Of a DNA stretch of 64,000 nt, positions 22,447 through 37,400 are shown piece after piece. Position numbers and translations under genes: made by a program. The stretch is taken from contig NC_089312.1 of assembly GCF_036669915.1 (NCBI RefSeq), positions 19,498,317 through 19,562,316 on the forward strand, in the 5' to 3' direction. The notes beneath the pieces were generated by a model that ran no database searches, was not told where the DNA came from, and saw only the letters and a list, made by a program, of their open reading frames with translations. Origin of the DNA: Pocillopora verrucosa. Taxonomy: Eukaryota > Cnidaria > Anthozoa > Scleractinia > Pocilloporidae. Positions within the stretch are counted from its first letter, which is position 1, and each line of letters starts with the position of its first letter.

Positions 22447-25400
22447 CTACATCATAAGGTGAATCTGTGAACTAATCACGCTGAGAGGATAAACCGACTG
22501 AGGAAATGTTGTACCCATAATGATAGACATAATCATGTAGCACTTAGAACTCAGAACATTGTTCCTTACTCTTTTGTTCGGATCGACTTTACGACCCGGT
22601 GCCCTCTTCGCTCCAAATGGAACCCCAGGAGCCACAGTTGTCGCTGTCGATGAGGTCGCTATGATTCCCCCCGGAGGATTCCAGCCAGCGTTTCGACCGA
22701 CTGGCCTTGAACCGGGGGAGGCCCCAGCTGGAACTGAACTGAACTCCGAGGTTTCGCTGGTGTAAATTTGCCGAGTGCTGTTCAATAGCTTCACTCGAGG
22801 TCCCTGGAAATTGGGAAAAAAGGAAAAAATTTACTCACGGTGACTTTGTGAATTCTCAAACAGAATCTTTTCCATTCTTCCAGTTCTGCGTTGAATAAAA
22901 TCGGTTCGATAACCAAATTTAAAACTGCTTCAGGGAAAGCAATACAGTTGATAGTCCGATGACGCAGTTTCAAGTTTGATGCTCTATCAACCAGGCGATG
23001 TGGTTTTCAACAAAAGGCCATATAAAGTCAAACCTTAGATTTCTAACCTTTGGTAAGCCTATATCTGCATAGTCTTTTTCCGACATCAACAGAAGAGCAT
23101 CCAGGTCAATTTCGTTTTTCTAGAATAAAAGAGCAAGTATTTTTGTTTTCAAAACTAAACCATGCTAAAATAATTTTTCTCAAAGTGTCGAAAAGCTGCT
23201 CTAAGTTTACCATATCCCAAGGCAAGCTAATAATGATACAGGATTATGAACGATGATCTCCAACTCCGGCTATGAAATGCATGCAATTTTTCCCTAGACG
23301 TGTTCATGTTCGTATCGAATGTTTTTGGCACAACACAGACAGCTTAAATTTTCATATTTCCTTCCGCACCAATGCGGTGGTGCTTATTGTCAATAATTAC
23401 AAATGACATTAAATGAAGTCTCTCCATAATGGTACATAGTAACTTTGCGCATTTACAGGGAAAATAAGTCAACTCTAAATTAATTTATAAAAAGTACTCT
23501 TATAACTGGTAAAGTATTGGAAACAGGTCCACATGCCTTTTTTTTTAGCTTATCAAGCAAAACCAATTAAATTGCTTTTACCTGGAAAAGACTGAGATGG
23601 CTCGAGAGGGAAAGCCGTTCCAAGAATGTTTGAAGTGTATCCCCTGGATTCACACCAAATTGTTCCTCATCAGAGCCTGGTAAGGAGGTATTGCCGCTGA
23701 TCATGGATGGCGCTGGCGCTGTTGAGACTGACGGAGCAGCTGACCAACCCGTTGAAAGTGCGGAATCTGGGGTATATGAATAACTCCAAACTCCAGCAAC
23801 TTGAGTTCCCTCTAGAGGAAGAGAGAGGAAGGCAACCGCTCGAACGTTAAATATTGAATAACTTCATCACACACCAAAAAGATTTCCTCATACAGAGCGA
23901 CCAAAATCATACAAAGTTTGCCACCTTTGCAAACGGATCATAGAACATCTTATGTTTATTTTGTTATTATAATCACATTAAAGTCCTAGGCTAAGACAAA
24001 CGTACTGTTGATGTACCTGTTCCTATTAACGGCGATATCCCAGGCACGGATGGAAGTGGACTGGCGGACACTCTTCTTGACGCCCTCTCTGTTCCAATTG
24101 GCCTCAGTGATGGTTTCTCCCCAGTCTCTCCTAAAGAGGAGTTTCCTGAAGCAAGGGATGTCCCTAAGGGCGAGGAATTCGGTGAGGTTGATGTTGACGG
24201 TGTTGTGGTCGGCACTGGCGAGCCAGAGGTATGGGGCGGGGAGGACGACGTCGCTTCGTGAGGCAGTGGGGTAAACAGAGCTCCAGGGGTCGTGATGTAC
24301 AAGGGCTGTGTGATGGGATCAGCTGGAGACACAGAAGAGGAAATATCTAGTTCTGACACGGGACCAACGGATGGTCTGGCACTAGGATGTGCGATGTCAT
24401 TCCATACGCTGGGACTGAACGTCTGGCCAACATGCGATAGGATGTTGCTGATGACAGGTGGAAGGTTTGAAGACCCTGGAGAAGTGGTCACCGAGCTTAT
24501 CACAGAGGAAGAGGAAGATGTTGTGACAGTAGGCGTTATATCAAGTGCACCGCTCCCTGATCCCCCAGTCACTCCCATGGCAACAGAGGAATACGAAGGA
24601 GAACCCTTAACAACCCTGGATGTTTTGCTTGCCGAATTCTTCCTTGGTATTGGCTCAGTTGGAGTTTCTGGAAACAATTGTCGCTTAGCTGGAGTCGGTG
24701 GCTTCGCCACACCAGAACTAGATGAACTACTTGTATTTGAGTTTCCACCTGATGGCTTCCTGACTGGTGCCGAGGCCACAGGAGCGGCGCCAGTAAGCGA
24801 GCTTGTCGCGGCTACTTGAGCAGCAGCCAGCGGTGTCTTCTTGCTGGTACTAGAGGCAGTTTGCGTGGTGCTCGCCCATCGTGCTGTGCTCGGCATGTGA
24901 GTTGAAGTAGTCACAGTGCTCTTGGCTGTGGTGGTGCTAACGGATGTGGTTACCGCAGGGTGCGACACAGGGGCACTATTGGTAGATGGCCAAGAGCTAG
25001 ACAAACTTTGACGACCAGCAGATGTTGTCGTTTTGGTGGTGGATTTCGTTTGCGCAATCTGTGTCGTAGAGGGGCCTTTGGAAGACGTGTTGGTAGGTTT
25101 AGGTTCAGACAGGGTTCTGTGATGAGAGACTGTGGATGTGACTGATGTGGTGATTGTTGTTGTTGTAGCGACAGCTGAACGGCTAATTTGAGAATGAAGG
25201 TGCTTTTTTCGAGGAAGAACGTCATTAATATCACACTCGGGATCCTTGACAAGCGCTGAGATGAGCTGGTGCGCTTGTCGAGTTGCATCGGCTGGTCCCC
25301 TGGGAAATGGAAATTACAAAACGGTGTTAGTTGCTTCCGTTGAACTCCCTTTGGAGTTTACTATCCGAGATTTTTCTGGGCCTCACAGTAAAGTATGTTC

Positions 25401-28400
25401 CCTTTTATCGAACAATTGACAAAGTGATTGAGCTGTCCATAAAAAAAATCAATTTGACAAAAAAGAAATAAGACTGTGCCCATACTCGTATTGGTTAGTG
25501 AGCGTTTTCAGATGAGAATATGCAAAAACCTTATTGACTTTTTAGATTTACGCGTATATTTTAGAATATTTTATGACAGTAGTATGAGGCATTTCCCATG
25601 TTGACAAAGCCTCATCTTAAAATTCGGAAGGTTGGGAGAATTTCGAAATTAAAGAAAAACTGTTTCAAATTCCTCCAACCCACCTCGTATTCAAATGAAA
25701 CCACGTAAGTATAGAAGAAGTCCTGTAAGGCTCAGGTCACACAAAGCCGCCCAAAAATTGAATTAAAAAAAAAAAACAAAAAAAAAAACATAGGCAGCTA
25801 CATGAGCAAGCTTAGTTTTCCGGTCACTATATTCTATTTCCTCTCACAATCACTTTCGAAAATGCTGAAAGAAAAACTTACTTGATAGTAACTATACAGC
25901 TGCCAGTTGTTTTCTGTCGGTTGGTATCGATATCGATGTGGGCTCCGGTTGTTTCGCGGATGGCATTAATATTGCACCCTCCACGACCAATCACACGGCT
26001 TATCACAGACGATGAAACAGACATTTTCTTAGATCTAAAAATAAAAAGCCAGAGTCAACCCACAAAAGGTGTTAACTTCACCACGATACACAGTCCATAT
26101 TTTTCAGGTTTTGACAGTAACTGTTCTTCATACCTTCTTACAACTTCCTTCCAGCCGTCCTCGTGTTTTTTGCCCTTCTTTGGACTCGGTAAAGTTGACA
26201 TCTTCGTAGTAGCTGTTGTGGTAGTTAGAGTAACAGCGAGACATTGAGCTGCAGCAGTGGCGACAGTGATGGGTGACAAAGCACTGTGAGGGGTGGTCTG
26301 AGTCATGATGGTGCTTGCCACTACCTTGGTGATCTCCGCCGTCTTCATAACACTGATTACATCGCTCGACCTGACAACAGTGGAACAAGTCACACCAAAT
26401 CTTTTAATGGAGAATTGATATTTAAGAAAGTGAGGAACAAAAAAAACGTTGGTAAAATATCTGTATATTAGGTTCATAACCATTGTATTTCATTAACCAA
26501 TGCAATTCATTAATCACGAATATGACCTGAACAGACTCAATTAATCAATTTTGACCAGCAGACACTCTGCCTCACCCCAATAATTTGCAAGACAAATGTA
26601 CGACCCCGTTCACTGCTGCATGTTACTGAATAAAAAATGGCAGTAAAAATGTCCAACTGTTAATCACAACAAAAAGAGCGGTGTACTTACTTTCCAGTTG
26701 AAGTGGTGGTGACAGCAGCAGTGATTGCAATACTAGTGAGCGTGTCCAAGGAACCTGTTGATGACTTTCTTGTTCTGACACCACTGACACTGTTGCTATC
26801 AATCACTGCAGAGGTGGTCAGTGGAGGGGGCAGGACACCAGCATTTACTACAAACAAGAAAACAATCCATAATTAGTTCTGTTCTATATTCTTTCTATCC
26901 GCAGAGAACACAAAAAAGCTTTAATTATGTGTACGGTGTATTGTAGCCTTTGTCACCGTCGTAGTGCTCTGAGTGCAGGTTACCTTGTGAACATAACCAT
27001 TTTTAGAATCTTTTAACAAGATCCTGAATTTCCCTTAAACTGGGAAACAAAATTTCAGATAATAATTCCCTTTAATTTTTTTTCCAGTCAGAAAAATTGT
27101 CATCCAGACCCTTTACAAACAAACTAAATAACCAAGGACAGCGTCCTTCCAGAATTCACTTTGAACTACCAGTACTTAAAATTTGAAAAACTCTAACCAC
27201 CGTTTTCAGCTGAAATCTTCCTCTCAGGCTCACTGCTATCATCACTGTTTTCTTTTTCAGCCATGTTTTTCACATTTGTTTCAGCCTCCTTTTCCGCCTG
27301 CAGCTTCTTCTTCTTTTTCTGTTTCTTTTTGTCCCTCTTTCTGGCAGCAGCTGCCTTCTTCAACTCTTCTCGTTCTTTCTCCAAATCTATCTGCTCCAAG
27401 AGTATGGATGCATTCTTGTTGGCTTCAGCAGCCTGGCGATCTTTAGCACTAATTATGATCTCCATGTTCTTGTGACATTTATTCAAGAGCTCCTGGAACA
27501 AAAACATAAGTCGGTCATTTCGTACCAATGAAAAACAATACCCACAAAGTTCTAAAATCCAGCCACCTAAATTTAGTTCAAAGAAGCATGATTGATACAG
27601 AGAGCACTAATTTCAAACAAACGGAAAGAATGGAGTTCTTGTCAATAAGCGGGAAACCAAATTTAAGGTAATATTTATTAAGCCTGTTGGTCCATGAATA
27701 TTGAAGAGAAGTAGCATTAAGTGACTCTCAGGCAGGGCACTAGTCCAGCACAAGTAATCTCAAGCAATATTAGTCTCACTTACATTTTGCACTGTAAATA
27801 TCAATTTTTGAAACCAGAAATACCACACAATAACCTATCTCTTAACTCCCATTCCAGTGTGGTAACACAAACTCATTGAAGATGACATTCTCTTCAACCA
27901 CAACTGTTCACACAAATATTCTTCAAAGAGCAAAAAATTTTCTCACCTTGTCGGAAAGAGTAGAAACAAATCTTGTACATTCAGAGTCTGATGGGAACTG
28001 ATGGACATGCTTAACAAGCCACTTAATAACTTTGAGGTGGCCCTTTCTAAATGCTGCCATAAGGACAGATACCTTCCTGTTGTCTTGACTATCAACATCA
28101 GCACCATAACTAAACAGCTGTTGACAGACTTCCAGATGACCACCTAAATATACAAGAGCCCTTCATGAGTAATAATTTAGGGATAACCATGTGTAAACAC
28201 TAGCAATATGTGAAAATATCATTCAAATACATTGTATGGAAGAGCTACCTTTTATTCCCAAGGAAAGCAAATTAAGTAACCTAGAGAGTAAGCTAAACAT
28301 CTCAGGTATTTTTTTTTCAGTTTAAGGCCTCTAAACAAACATTTTTCTGTTTGGTAGTGGTTGTAGAATACACAATATTTGTGTGTCTGCTGTCTCTAAC

Positions 28401-31400
28401 CACATTGTAACTAACAATGTTTCTGATAAAAATTGACATTGTACCCTCCTATACTATGTTACAGAGTAGATTTTATGTGCACACCAATCAAGGTTTAGAA
28501 CTATTTTATGGTATGAATCAATCTACATGAATATTCCTTGATTACTTCCACTACCACAGTGTTAACAAGAGATCATAATACAAACAATCAAACACTCATT
28601 GATCAAAAGAGTGATAGCTACCATTAGTTGCATGTACATGTCCCTACCATTTGCTGCCAACCAAAGTGGTGAATTTCCTTTCTTGTTCTTCACATCTACC
28701 ATTGCACCCCGTGACAGCAACAAGTCACAAAATTTGTAATGTCCCTTATCAGCAGCTATGGTCAGTGCTGTGTCTCGAGAGGAAGGAACAGGAGGGGCAT
28801 TGACATCACATCCTTTATCAAGGAGGATTCTACCCACCTCCACATACCCACCAGAAGCAGCCTCCATAAGAGGAGTCAGACCAGTCTGTAAAACAATAAC
28901 CACAAAGAAATAATTGTATACCGGTATGCCTGATTATTTGCAAAATTTCTGTTTTCTTCCAAAAAAACCCAGAATCAACCAAAAGAATATAACACACTGA
29001 TGAAGAGAGCAACATTTTGTTGCCTGATCTTCAAAGGTGGGAGGATTCCTTTTGAAAACTGTTATCCACAGCAATACAGTAATACTACATGTATTTGCAG
29101 TAAGATTAAAGTGGTGTTTGTCAGTTGTGACTGACCAGTTTTTATATACAAGTTAAATTTTCCTTTTGATTTTTTAAGGTATTGTATGTCAATGTTGTAA
29201 ATATTTTGAGAATTTTTCTCTGCAATTTGGAGACTTGGTGGAACAAATTTTTGTAGTTCAAAGGCAGAGGCTTTGCCTGGACTAAGGGTAGTAATTCTGG
29301 CATCATCCTTTTGTAAGATTTACTTTTTGTTAGGACTTAATCGATTGGATCAAGAAACAGGCACAATTTTTTTTTTAAAAAAGAAAAAGTCCAAAAAATT
29401 TTCATACTACATAGTGGCTCCTATCACATGTGAGTTTACTCAGGCATCACAGGGCGTGAAATTAACTTTTTTTTCTGATAGCCACTTGGCTCCTAAATTC
29501 TTCAAAGTGGTAGCCAATTCAAAAAAAGTTGGTCGCCATTTTCAAAGACAAACAAAATCTTTCTTTGTGCTGTCAGCGTTCTAGATAGACCCTCCAAAAT
29601 TAAGTTAGGGAAAAGACCTTTAACGTGCTACAAAGTGGACACTAGGATGTATGATATACAACTTTCAGGCTCATCTAAATCCAAGATGGCATCTAGTTGT
29701 CGATCGAGATGCATGTGCTACGTTTTGGAAACAAACTTAACAAGGAAGTTTGCCGCGGATTTATCTTTGCAAATTTATTTAATTCACTATATCTCTTAGT
29801 AAGGTTATGATGAAACGTTGTAGTCGCCAATTTGGCGACTAACTTTCAGGATTTGGTCGCCAAAGTGAAAAATTTAGTCACATTGGCGCCTGTATTAGGC
29901 GCAATTTCACGCCCTGCATCACCATTGTGCAGGCTTCAGCTCTCTGCTGGCTTTCAACAAATAAATATCAAGAATACTCAGTTACCTTTGCACGGTGTTC
30001 AATGTTTGCCTTCCTTTCCACCAAAAGGTTCACAACTTCATGTCGCCCTTGAAAGCATGCCAGTGTTAGGGCAGTGTTCCTGTTAGTCTCAATCTGAGCA
30101 TTGATGTCACTTCCCATGTCTAACAGTAGTTTAACAGCTGCTGTGTGGCCATTCATTGATGCTAACATTAATGGGGATATACCCAATTTGCTTCCAGTGC
30201 GAGAATTGATCTCAGCTCCATGGCTCAGTAAGAGTTTAATGATACCAACATATCCTCCTGATGCTGCTAGACTGAGCGGAGTGTAATCTGAGACATTACG
30301 GTGTTCAAAGTTGGCCCCTTTGGCAATTAGTAGCTCCACCACCTGATGAAAAAATGTCACTCTTTTGATTAACACAGAGACCAAAATGTATGTAAAATGT
30401 TCAAGTAAGTACATTATCTTTCAAACTATTTGATGTCCATCTGAAAAGTATTTATTGAGATTTTTCCTGCAAAAAAAATCTTTTTTCTGACCTCACCAAA
30501 ATTCATGTAAATGATCATGAAATAAAAAAAGAAGTATCTCCAGCATAATAAAATTTGCTTGATCATGCTGGAAAAATTGTCTTTAAATGCTGCACATACA
30601 TATTTGGGGGAAGAAATCACTTATAGCAGTTCCAAATACAAGTACATGTATCACAAACCTCTTGCCTGCCACCAGAGCATGCTAAGGAAAGTGCAGTGTC
30701 TTTAGTTCGATCTGACTGGGCTTCAATATCTGCTCCATTATCTAACAAGATCTCAACAGTTGAGGCATGGCCAGCTGTGGCAGCCAAAATTAAAGGAGTA
30801 CAACCTATACAAAGAAAAATAAAAGGAAAAATTTGCAAGAAAATTCTACAAAATTCCCAGCAACAGTGCCCAGGACCAAGTCATACATACATGTAAAGTA
30901 TGTAACAAATCCCTTCCTGACAATCAGGCTAATTGGAGGTCTATATGCAAAATGAGGTGGTAACATCTCAGTGAGAAATCTAAACATTAGAGGACAAAAG
31001 TAATGAACATAAATGCACAACAAGATATGGTTTTCTCCCAGAAAAGTATAGTTAACTGAGAAGCTGTTGTACATTGTACACAAGATATCTTAAAACCCCT
31101 TCAATACAAAGGAATACACCTCAGATTTTTTTTAAAATCAGTTTTTAAAACTTTCACAAGTGAAATAATACGTTGAAATTTTGTTGCCACATTCCTTAGC
31201 ATGATAGGTCAAGAAAACCTGCAACCATATTTGAAAATTTTTATTTCACAGGACTTTTAGATGATGGTCGAAGACCTTTGACAACTTGTAACAAAGGTAT
31301 AAAATAAAATATCATTCTATTCAAAAATGAATCAACCACTCTACCTTTCTTGTCTCTGTGCTCAATATCAGAGCCTTTAACAAGGAGAAGAGTCACCAAT

Positions 31401-34400
31401 TCATCATGACCTCCAGCAGCTGCCAAAGTGAGTGCAGTGTCTGAGTTACTGTCTGTTTGCTGATCCACATCAATCATAGGAGGAAACTGAGGCGAAGCAG
31501 GAGATGGGGTGGGTGTTAGCAGTACTGATGATGTACTAAGGTCTGGAGGAGTAGGTGGACCACTGTTATTGCTTGAATCTAAAAAGAAAACAAAATATAT
31601 ATACATGTAAGTACCTCTACAGATTGAAATAGTAAAAACTTTCAGTATGTGCAACAAAATTTGTGGATTTCCAAAACAGTTCCAAAACTTTGGTTAAAAA
31701 AATTATATATTTGAGGAGGGTCATTCAGATATCACTTTGAAGCACTTAGACTGCTATATATTTGAAACACAATGTGATATGTAAAAACCAAATAAATACC
31801 TTCAGATAGCATGTCTCCAATGGTCTCATGAAGAGTCTGAGCAGGTTCTGCAACCATTAAACCTTCAATGCCATCTTGATCATCAGTAATCCCACCAGTA
31901 ACAGTACCCACAGAGAAGGGTGATGGAGGCAAGGCAATTTCCTCTCCCTCAAGATTCAGTGCTGATACTTCATCATTGACACTCTGGAGAAGCTCAGGAG
32001 GTATATTCTCCAGTGAGAGGTTGGCACTCTTCAAGGCTTTGGCTAACTTCCCTTGAATAAGCTGCAGCTTCTCACAAATGACAACCTTGTTATCAGTCTG
32101 CACAGCAGTTGAAGTCATGTTTGTTGACATGTCAGACATTGACTGGCTTACAGATGACATGGTGGAAGAAGTGGAGCAAGACGTAGTTGGCATTTCTGGC
32201 ACAACAAAGTTGGCAGGGGTGTTCAACAGAAGAGGTGAATGGGGTGACAAAGGGGTGTTTGACAGCTGGTTTAAAAGCTGCTGGTTTTCCATCAATACCT
32301 CTGCGGTCATATCAGGCAGATCAGGATGTTCCATTACTGGAGGTTGAGTAGCATGAACAGGAGGCACTCTGGGTGGTGGCACAGTTGGAGTGGGAAGAGT
32401 AGCAGGCATTGAATGAAGTGGTAGTTCTGGAGGGTTGGAAACAATGGGGTTCTCCAAGAGGAAGCATATTACTGCTGCATGGCCTCCTTTGGCTGCCTCT
32501 ATCAAAATGTTGGAATTATCCTATGGTACAATGAAAAAAAAAATGTGACATATTTTTATACACAAATTTGGTTCACATGTATCAAAATTGTTACCTACTA
32601 ATTTGTCAAACTAGTAGTTGCTCTAGAAGGGATATTAGACAGGAAATCATAGACACTCGATGCTACCGATCTAAAGTAAATCTAGTAATTTGTAGTTCTC
32701 ACCTTTAACTTATGCAAAGGGTCAGCACCATGTGCTAAAAGCAACTCTACCACTGCCAAGTGCCCACCAGCACAAGCAAGAGAAAGAACAGTGTGATCAT
32801 TCACAGTGGTCTGTCGGTTGACATCAGCTCCTACAAAGAAATGTCAAACTCAGGTAAATCCTCATTCACTGTATCCACCTTACCTATGTCCACACAGCTT
32901 TCACAAAAAACCACAATAAATCATAATTTGTATTGTTGAGAATGTCATCAATAACTAACCTCTACTGATGAGAAACTGCACAGTACAAAGATGTCCAGCT
33001 CTTGCTGCTTTCATGAGAGGTGTGCGGCCAGCTTCAGACTCATGCTCCTGTTAGAAAGACAGATCAGTTTCACAAATTAAACCCATAGCATTCATTAGAT
33101 GTTGGTAATGCTATTACAAGTATACCTCCCAGCCCCAGCATTACCAGGCAAGATTCAAGTTGTGAACTACAGAAACCTTACCAGTTCAGCTCCAGCAGAT
33201 AGTAGAACATCAGCGACATCTGTGTGGCCATTCTCACATGAAAATGACAGTGGGGTATCACCAGTTGCAGTTGTTGCATTAACATTAGCCCCTATAAATT
33301 AAAACTCAAGTTGTATAATTTTTTGTCCTTTAAAATTACAATGCAAATTTTACCAATTTATCAAATTTAGGAGAAAAAAAAGAAAACCCAGGCCAACCAC
33401 AAAAAAGAACTCTAAAATGTGACTAACCAAATACAAACATACAAGTTTCTTTTGGTCTTTCAGGCAGTTTGTTGATATTACAGTGGAAGCCTCTGCACTT
33501 ATTTGCTCATTATTTTGTTTTACGCCTTTTTCATTTCCCAGTAAGGGAACCTACAAAACTTCTCTTGGCTAATCTTTCACATGCAAGACAAGTGGATGCA
33601 GATTCTTTGAACATTATTTAGCTAAGTGTGTTGATGCCACCCTTAGTTTTCTTGATAAACACTACATGTAAAATAAGAGCACACATTCCCACTCTGAAAA
33701 AGTAAGCTGAATTTAGATCACATGATCCATGTACCTTGTTCTAGCAAGAATTTAACCAGATCAACATGTCCTTCCTGAGCAGCTTCCATGAGGGGAGTTG
33801 ACGAGCCCTGTTCAATAGTAGCACCTGTCAAGAAGACACAAAAGTCAAAATATTGCAAAGATCCTGTCATTGACTTTTCCATTTTAAGTCACTTCTGGTT
33901 AAGTATTGATAGAAAGCAAACTAACAACTGTACCGGCTTGAAGAAGAAATGCAGCTACATCTTGAAAACCACCACAACAAGCCAAACTCAAGGCTGTCTC
34001 TTGAGTTTCCTCTGTTTGTGCATGAATATCAGCTCCTAGAGCAAAGAGAAGTTTCAGTGTTACAAGAATTAACCTTACGAGGCAAAGCCCCAAGTTTAAG
34101 ACCTGAAATGATTGTCAAATTAATATTTACCATGCTCGAGTAGCAGTGCAACCATATCAAGATGTCCTTCCCGTGAAGCTTCCATAAGAGGGGTATACCT
34201 GACACACAAACAGCATTTATATGTAACCTGTACTGTACTACATGTACTTGAAAGATAAGGTAAATGCAAATATACCTTGGAGGGGCAAAATTCTCTTTCT
34301 AGAATGTTTAATATGGTCATAACTGTAAGTATGTCACTTTTCTATATTTCAATTATCATACCATTCTACTATTCTACAGTGCAGATGATTGTGCAATATA

Positions 34401-37400
34401 TTGGGGCATGTTTGTATTTTAGATGCATCTATATTGGGGCTCATGCTTGTTTTTTAGATGTATCAAGCTAACCACAAGGTTCTGCAAGTGGCCACTTACC
34501 CTTGGTACTGATCACCACAATTTCAATTGATGCTATTAAAAGCAAGCTCTCTTAATCATCCCCTTCAAATTTATCTTGTGAACAAATTTCTTTACAGGTA
34601 CAAGTCAGAAGATTGTTAGAATTTTCTATGACCAAAACAACTATACTTTCTCTTTGCATACCCTTCATCATTGACTTCTTCTAGGAATGCTCCTCTCTTA
34701 ATAAGCAAGTCAGCCAGTTCCACATGTCCACCACAAGCTGCCAATGTCAAAGGTGACTCAAAACTATCAGCTGGCATGTTAACCTACAAAATAACCATAA
34801 GGGAATTTACTATAATTTGCCACAACTTCATTCACTTTCCAAGCAAATAAGCTAAGTTTCTTTGTTCCTACCTGTGCTCCATGATCTAGGAGAAGTCTGG
34901 CCACTTCCACATGTCCATCCATGGAAGCTTCCATCAGCGCAGTGTGCATTTCATCTGTCTTGTGCTCTTGATCAGCTCCAGCATCAAGCAAAAACTTGAC
35001 CATTTCAAGGTGACCTTGTGTGGAGAAAATGCTTACAATTACTAATGAAAGACTTTGTCACTTGATGCACATATAAAACAATCAATCAATCAATCAAACT
35101 CTTTGAATCTCCTGAAAATTTGTTCTGGACTTGGGGTCAAGACCAGGCTGGGTCATTGTGTTGTGTTATTAAGAAAAAACACTTTACTGTCGCAGTGCTT
35201 CTCTTCACCCACAAGTATAAATGGGTACTGACAAATTGTCAGAGAAGCCTAATAAAATGATAGAGGGTAATCTTGCACTGGACTAGCACTCCCTCCATGG
35301 GGGAGTACTAATAGTCCTAGTTGCTTCATGCTATTAAGACCAGGATCAGCTCTGGCTGGATGGGCCACATGGCTCTACTACAGACTCGACCTTCATCACA
35401 GGTCTATCTACATGCACAACTCAATTCAGACAGTGTATAAGGGAAGGTGAATTACTCCAAAATAACTTTCAAAAATATCCTGTCACAATCATAGGAATCA
35501 AAGCTTCACATCTTGCTATCAAATGTACTACATTTACTAAAAAAACCCCACCAGTCATACAGTGTGATCATCTACAAGTATGTGAAAGTGAGATAGGTCA
35601 GAGCAACAATAGTTAATGTTAGAGTCAGGAGAGAATTTGTTGCCCTTGGGGCACATCTAAAAGTACATCAAGAAAGCAGACAAATAATGCTTGAAAAAGA
35701 ATCAAAATGAGACATAGGCAAACCCTACCAGCAAAATTATTATTTTAAAAAGTGTTGCTCAAGTTCATCCATTCCCTTACCTTTATAGCACGCCAGTGTC
35801 AATGCACTCTCCTTGAACTCATTTGAATGCGAGTTAATACAGGCACCTCTCTCCAATAACATCTTTGCAACACTGACATGTCCACCACTTGCTGCTTCCA
35901 TCAGGGGGGTGTGACCATTCTCATTGTGGGCTTCAATATCAGCACCATGATTTAGTAACACTTCTACCACATCTTCATAGCCACCACAGCAGGCATAGAT
36001 GAGTGCAGTATTACCAGCTTGTGATTGTGAATTAACATCAGCAGTGTGCTCAAGTAACAGTCTTACAATGTCTATATAACCACCACTAGAAGCTTCCATC
36101 AAAGGGGTACAATCTCCTTTGCTCCCACGATCATCGACACTTGCGTTCATTGCAAGCAGTACTTGGGCAAGTTCATAATAACCTTTTGGGAAAAAAAGAT
36201 TAGGATACCACAGAATTTTTCAAAAGTAAGTTAACTTCATGAAACAGAGAGATGAAAGGTAGCTGTTCAGCCCTTCTTGCTCTTTTACAGACAAGAGGAA
36301 TATCCCAAGGGGGGTCATGAAAACAATGGGTGGGTGGATGGAGACTTTAGCCAGCTTCCCATTTTTGTTGACAACCTTACAATGTCAGGGAACTAATCAA
36401 TGAAAGTACCTGCTGAGCAAGCTAAAGAGAGTAGACTCTCTCCTTCATCAGTTGGTTCATGTACACTCCATCCTTCTTCCAGCAGTTTGCGCACAGCACT
36501 GACATCCCCTTCAAGGCAAGCTTCTGCAAGACTCCGAGCTCCTGTTTAAACACACCAGAAAGTTAGATAATATCAGCTCCACCCTAAAACTGCAACAGAC
36601 AGTTTATCAAAAGAATGTGGGAATCTTTGCAAAATTGTACAGTCTCCAGTTCAAATCCTAGAGATAAATTCAGATTTTAATTTTTTTCCATACATATAAG
36701 ATGCTACCATTTTTTCATATCTCTTGACCATTTTTGGGTAAGTATTTCCCAACACAACACTTTTTTCATTACTGAACTTAACAGTATAAAAGATGCTTGT
36801 CACAGATACATATAAATAAATTAATGGCAAAGCTCACAAAGGAGCTCTTGGCTGTGAAGTAATTATTGTTTCTGTACCTGTTCCTATTGTCAGAACCAAT
36901 GCTTTTTTAAAGAGTGGTATATCAAGTTCTTAAAGTGAACCCTGGTTAAAGTGATTTTAAACTACTTTAATTTGCATATATTTAAGTATCATTTTAGGAA
37001 GCATGCATACAGAGGAAAATAGTAGTCAGCCACATTTACAACAAATGATTTTGACCTAAAGTTCCCATTGAACTCAGCTTAGTTCAAGAGATTATTGACC
37101 AATATTTACATGTACCTTTGAATCACTTATGAGGTGACAAACCTGAATCAGCAGTTGTTTGTCCAGCCGATGATGGCAACCCATTATTTTGGCTTCTCAT
37201 TCGGGTCAAAGCAGCTGCAGCCTCATCAAGTGCGCAGCTAACAGATGAAGTTAATCGGCGAAGTACTTCAGGATCAGTAAATGCTTTTCCATCTGCCAAT
37301 TTACCAACACCTTGGAGATAAAAGGTGAAGTGATTTCTTTACCACGACCCAAGCTATAGAAGCTTTTACAATACTGCCTTATTTATAAGTAAAGGAGACC

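Noticed and set aside
24008..24819. Long + strand frames opposite the MASK Ser/Thr-rich exon
   Set aside because: They are antisense shadows of a low-complexity coding exon whose minus-strand frame joins in phase with its neighbours.
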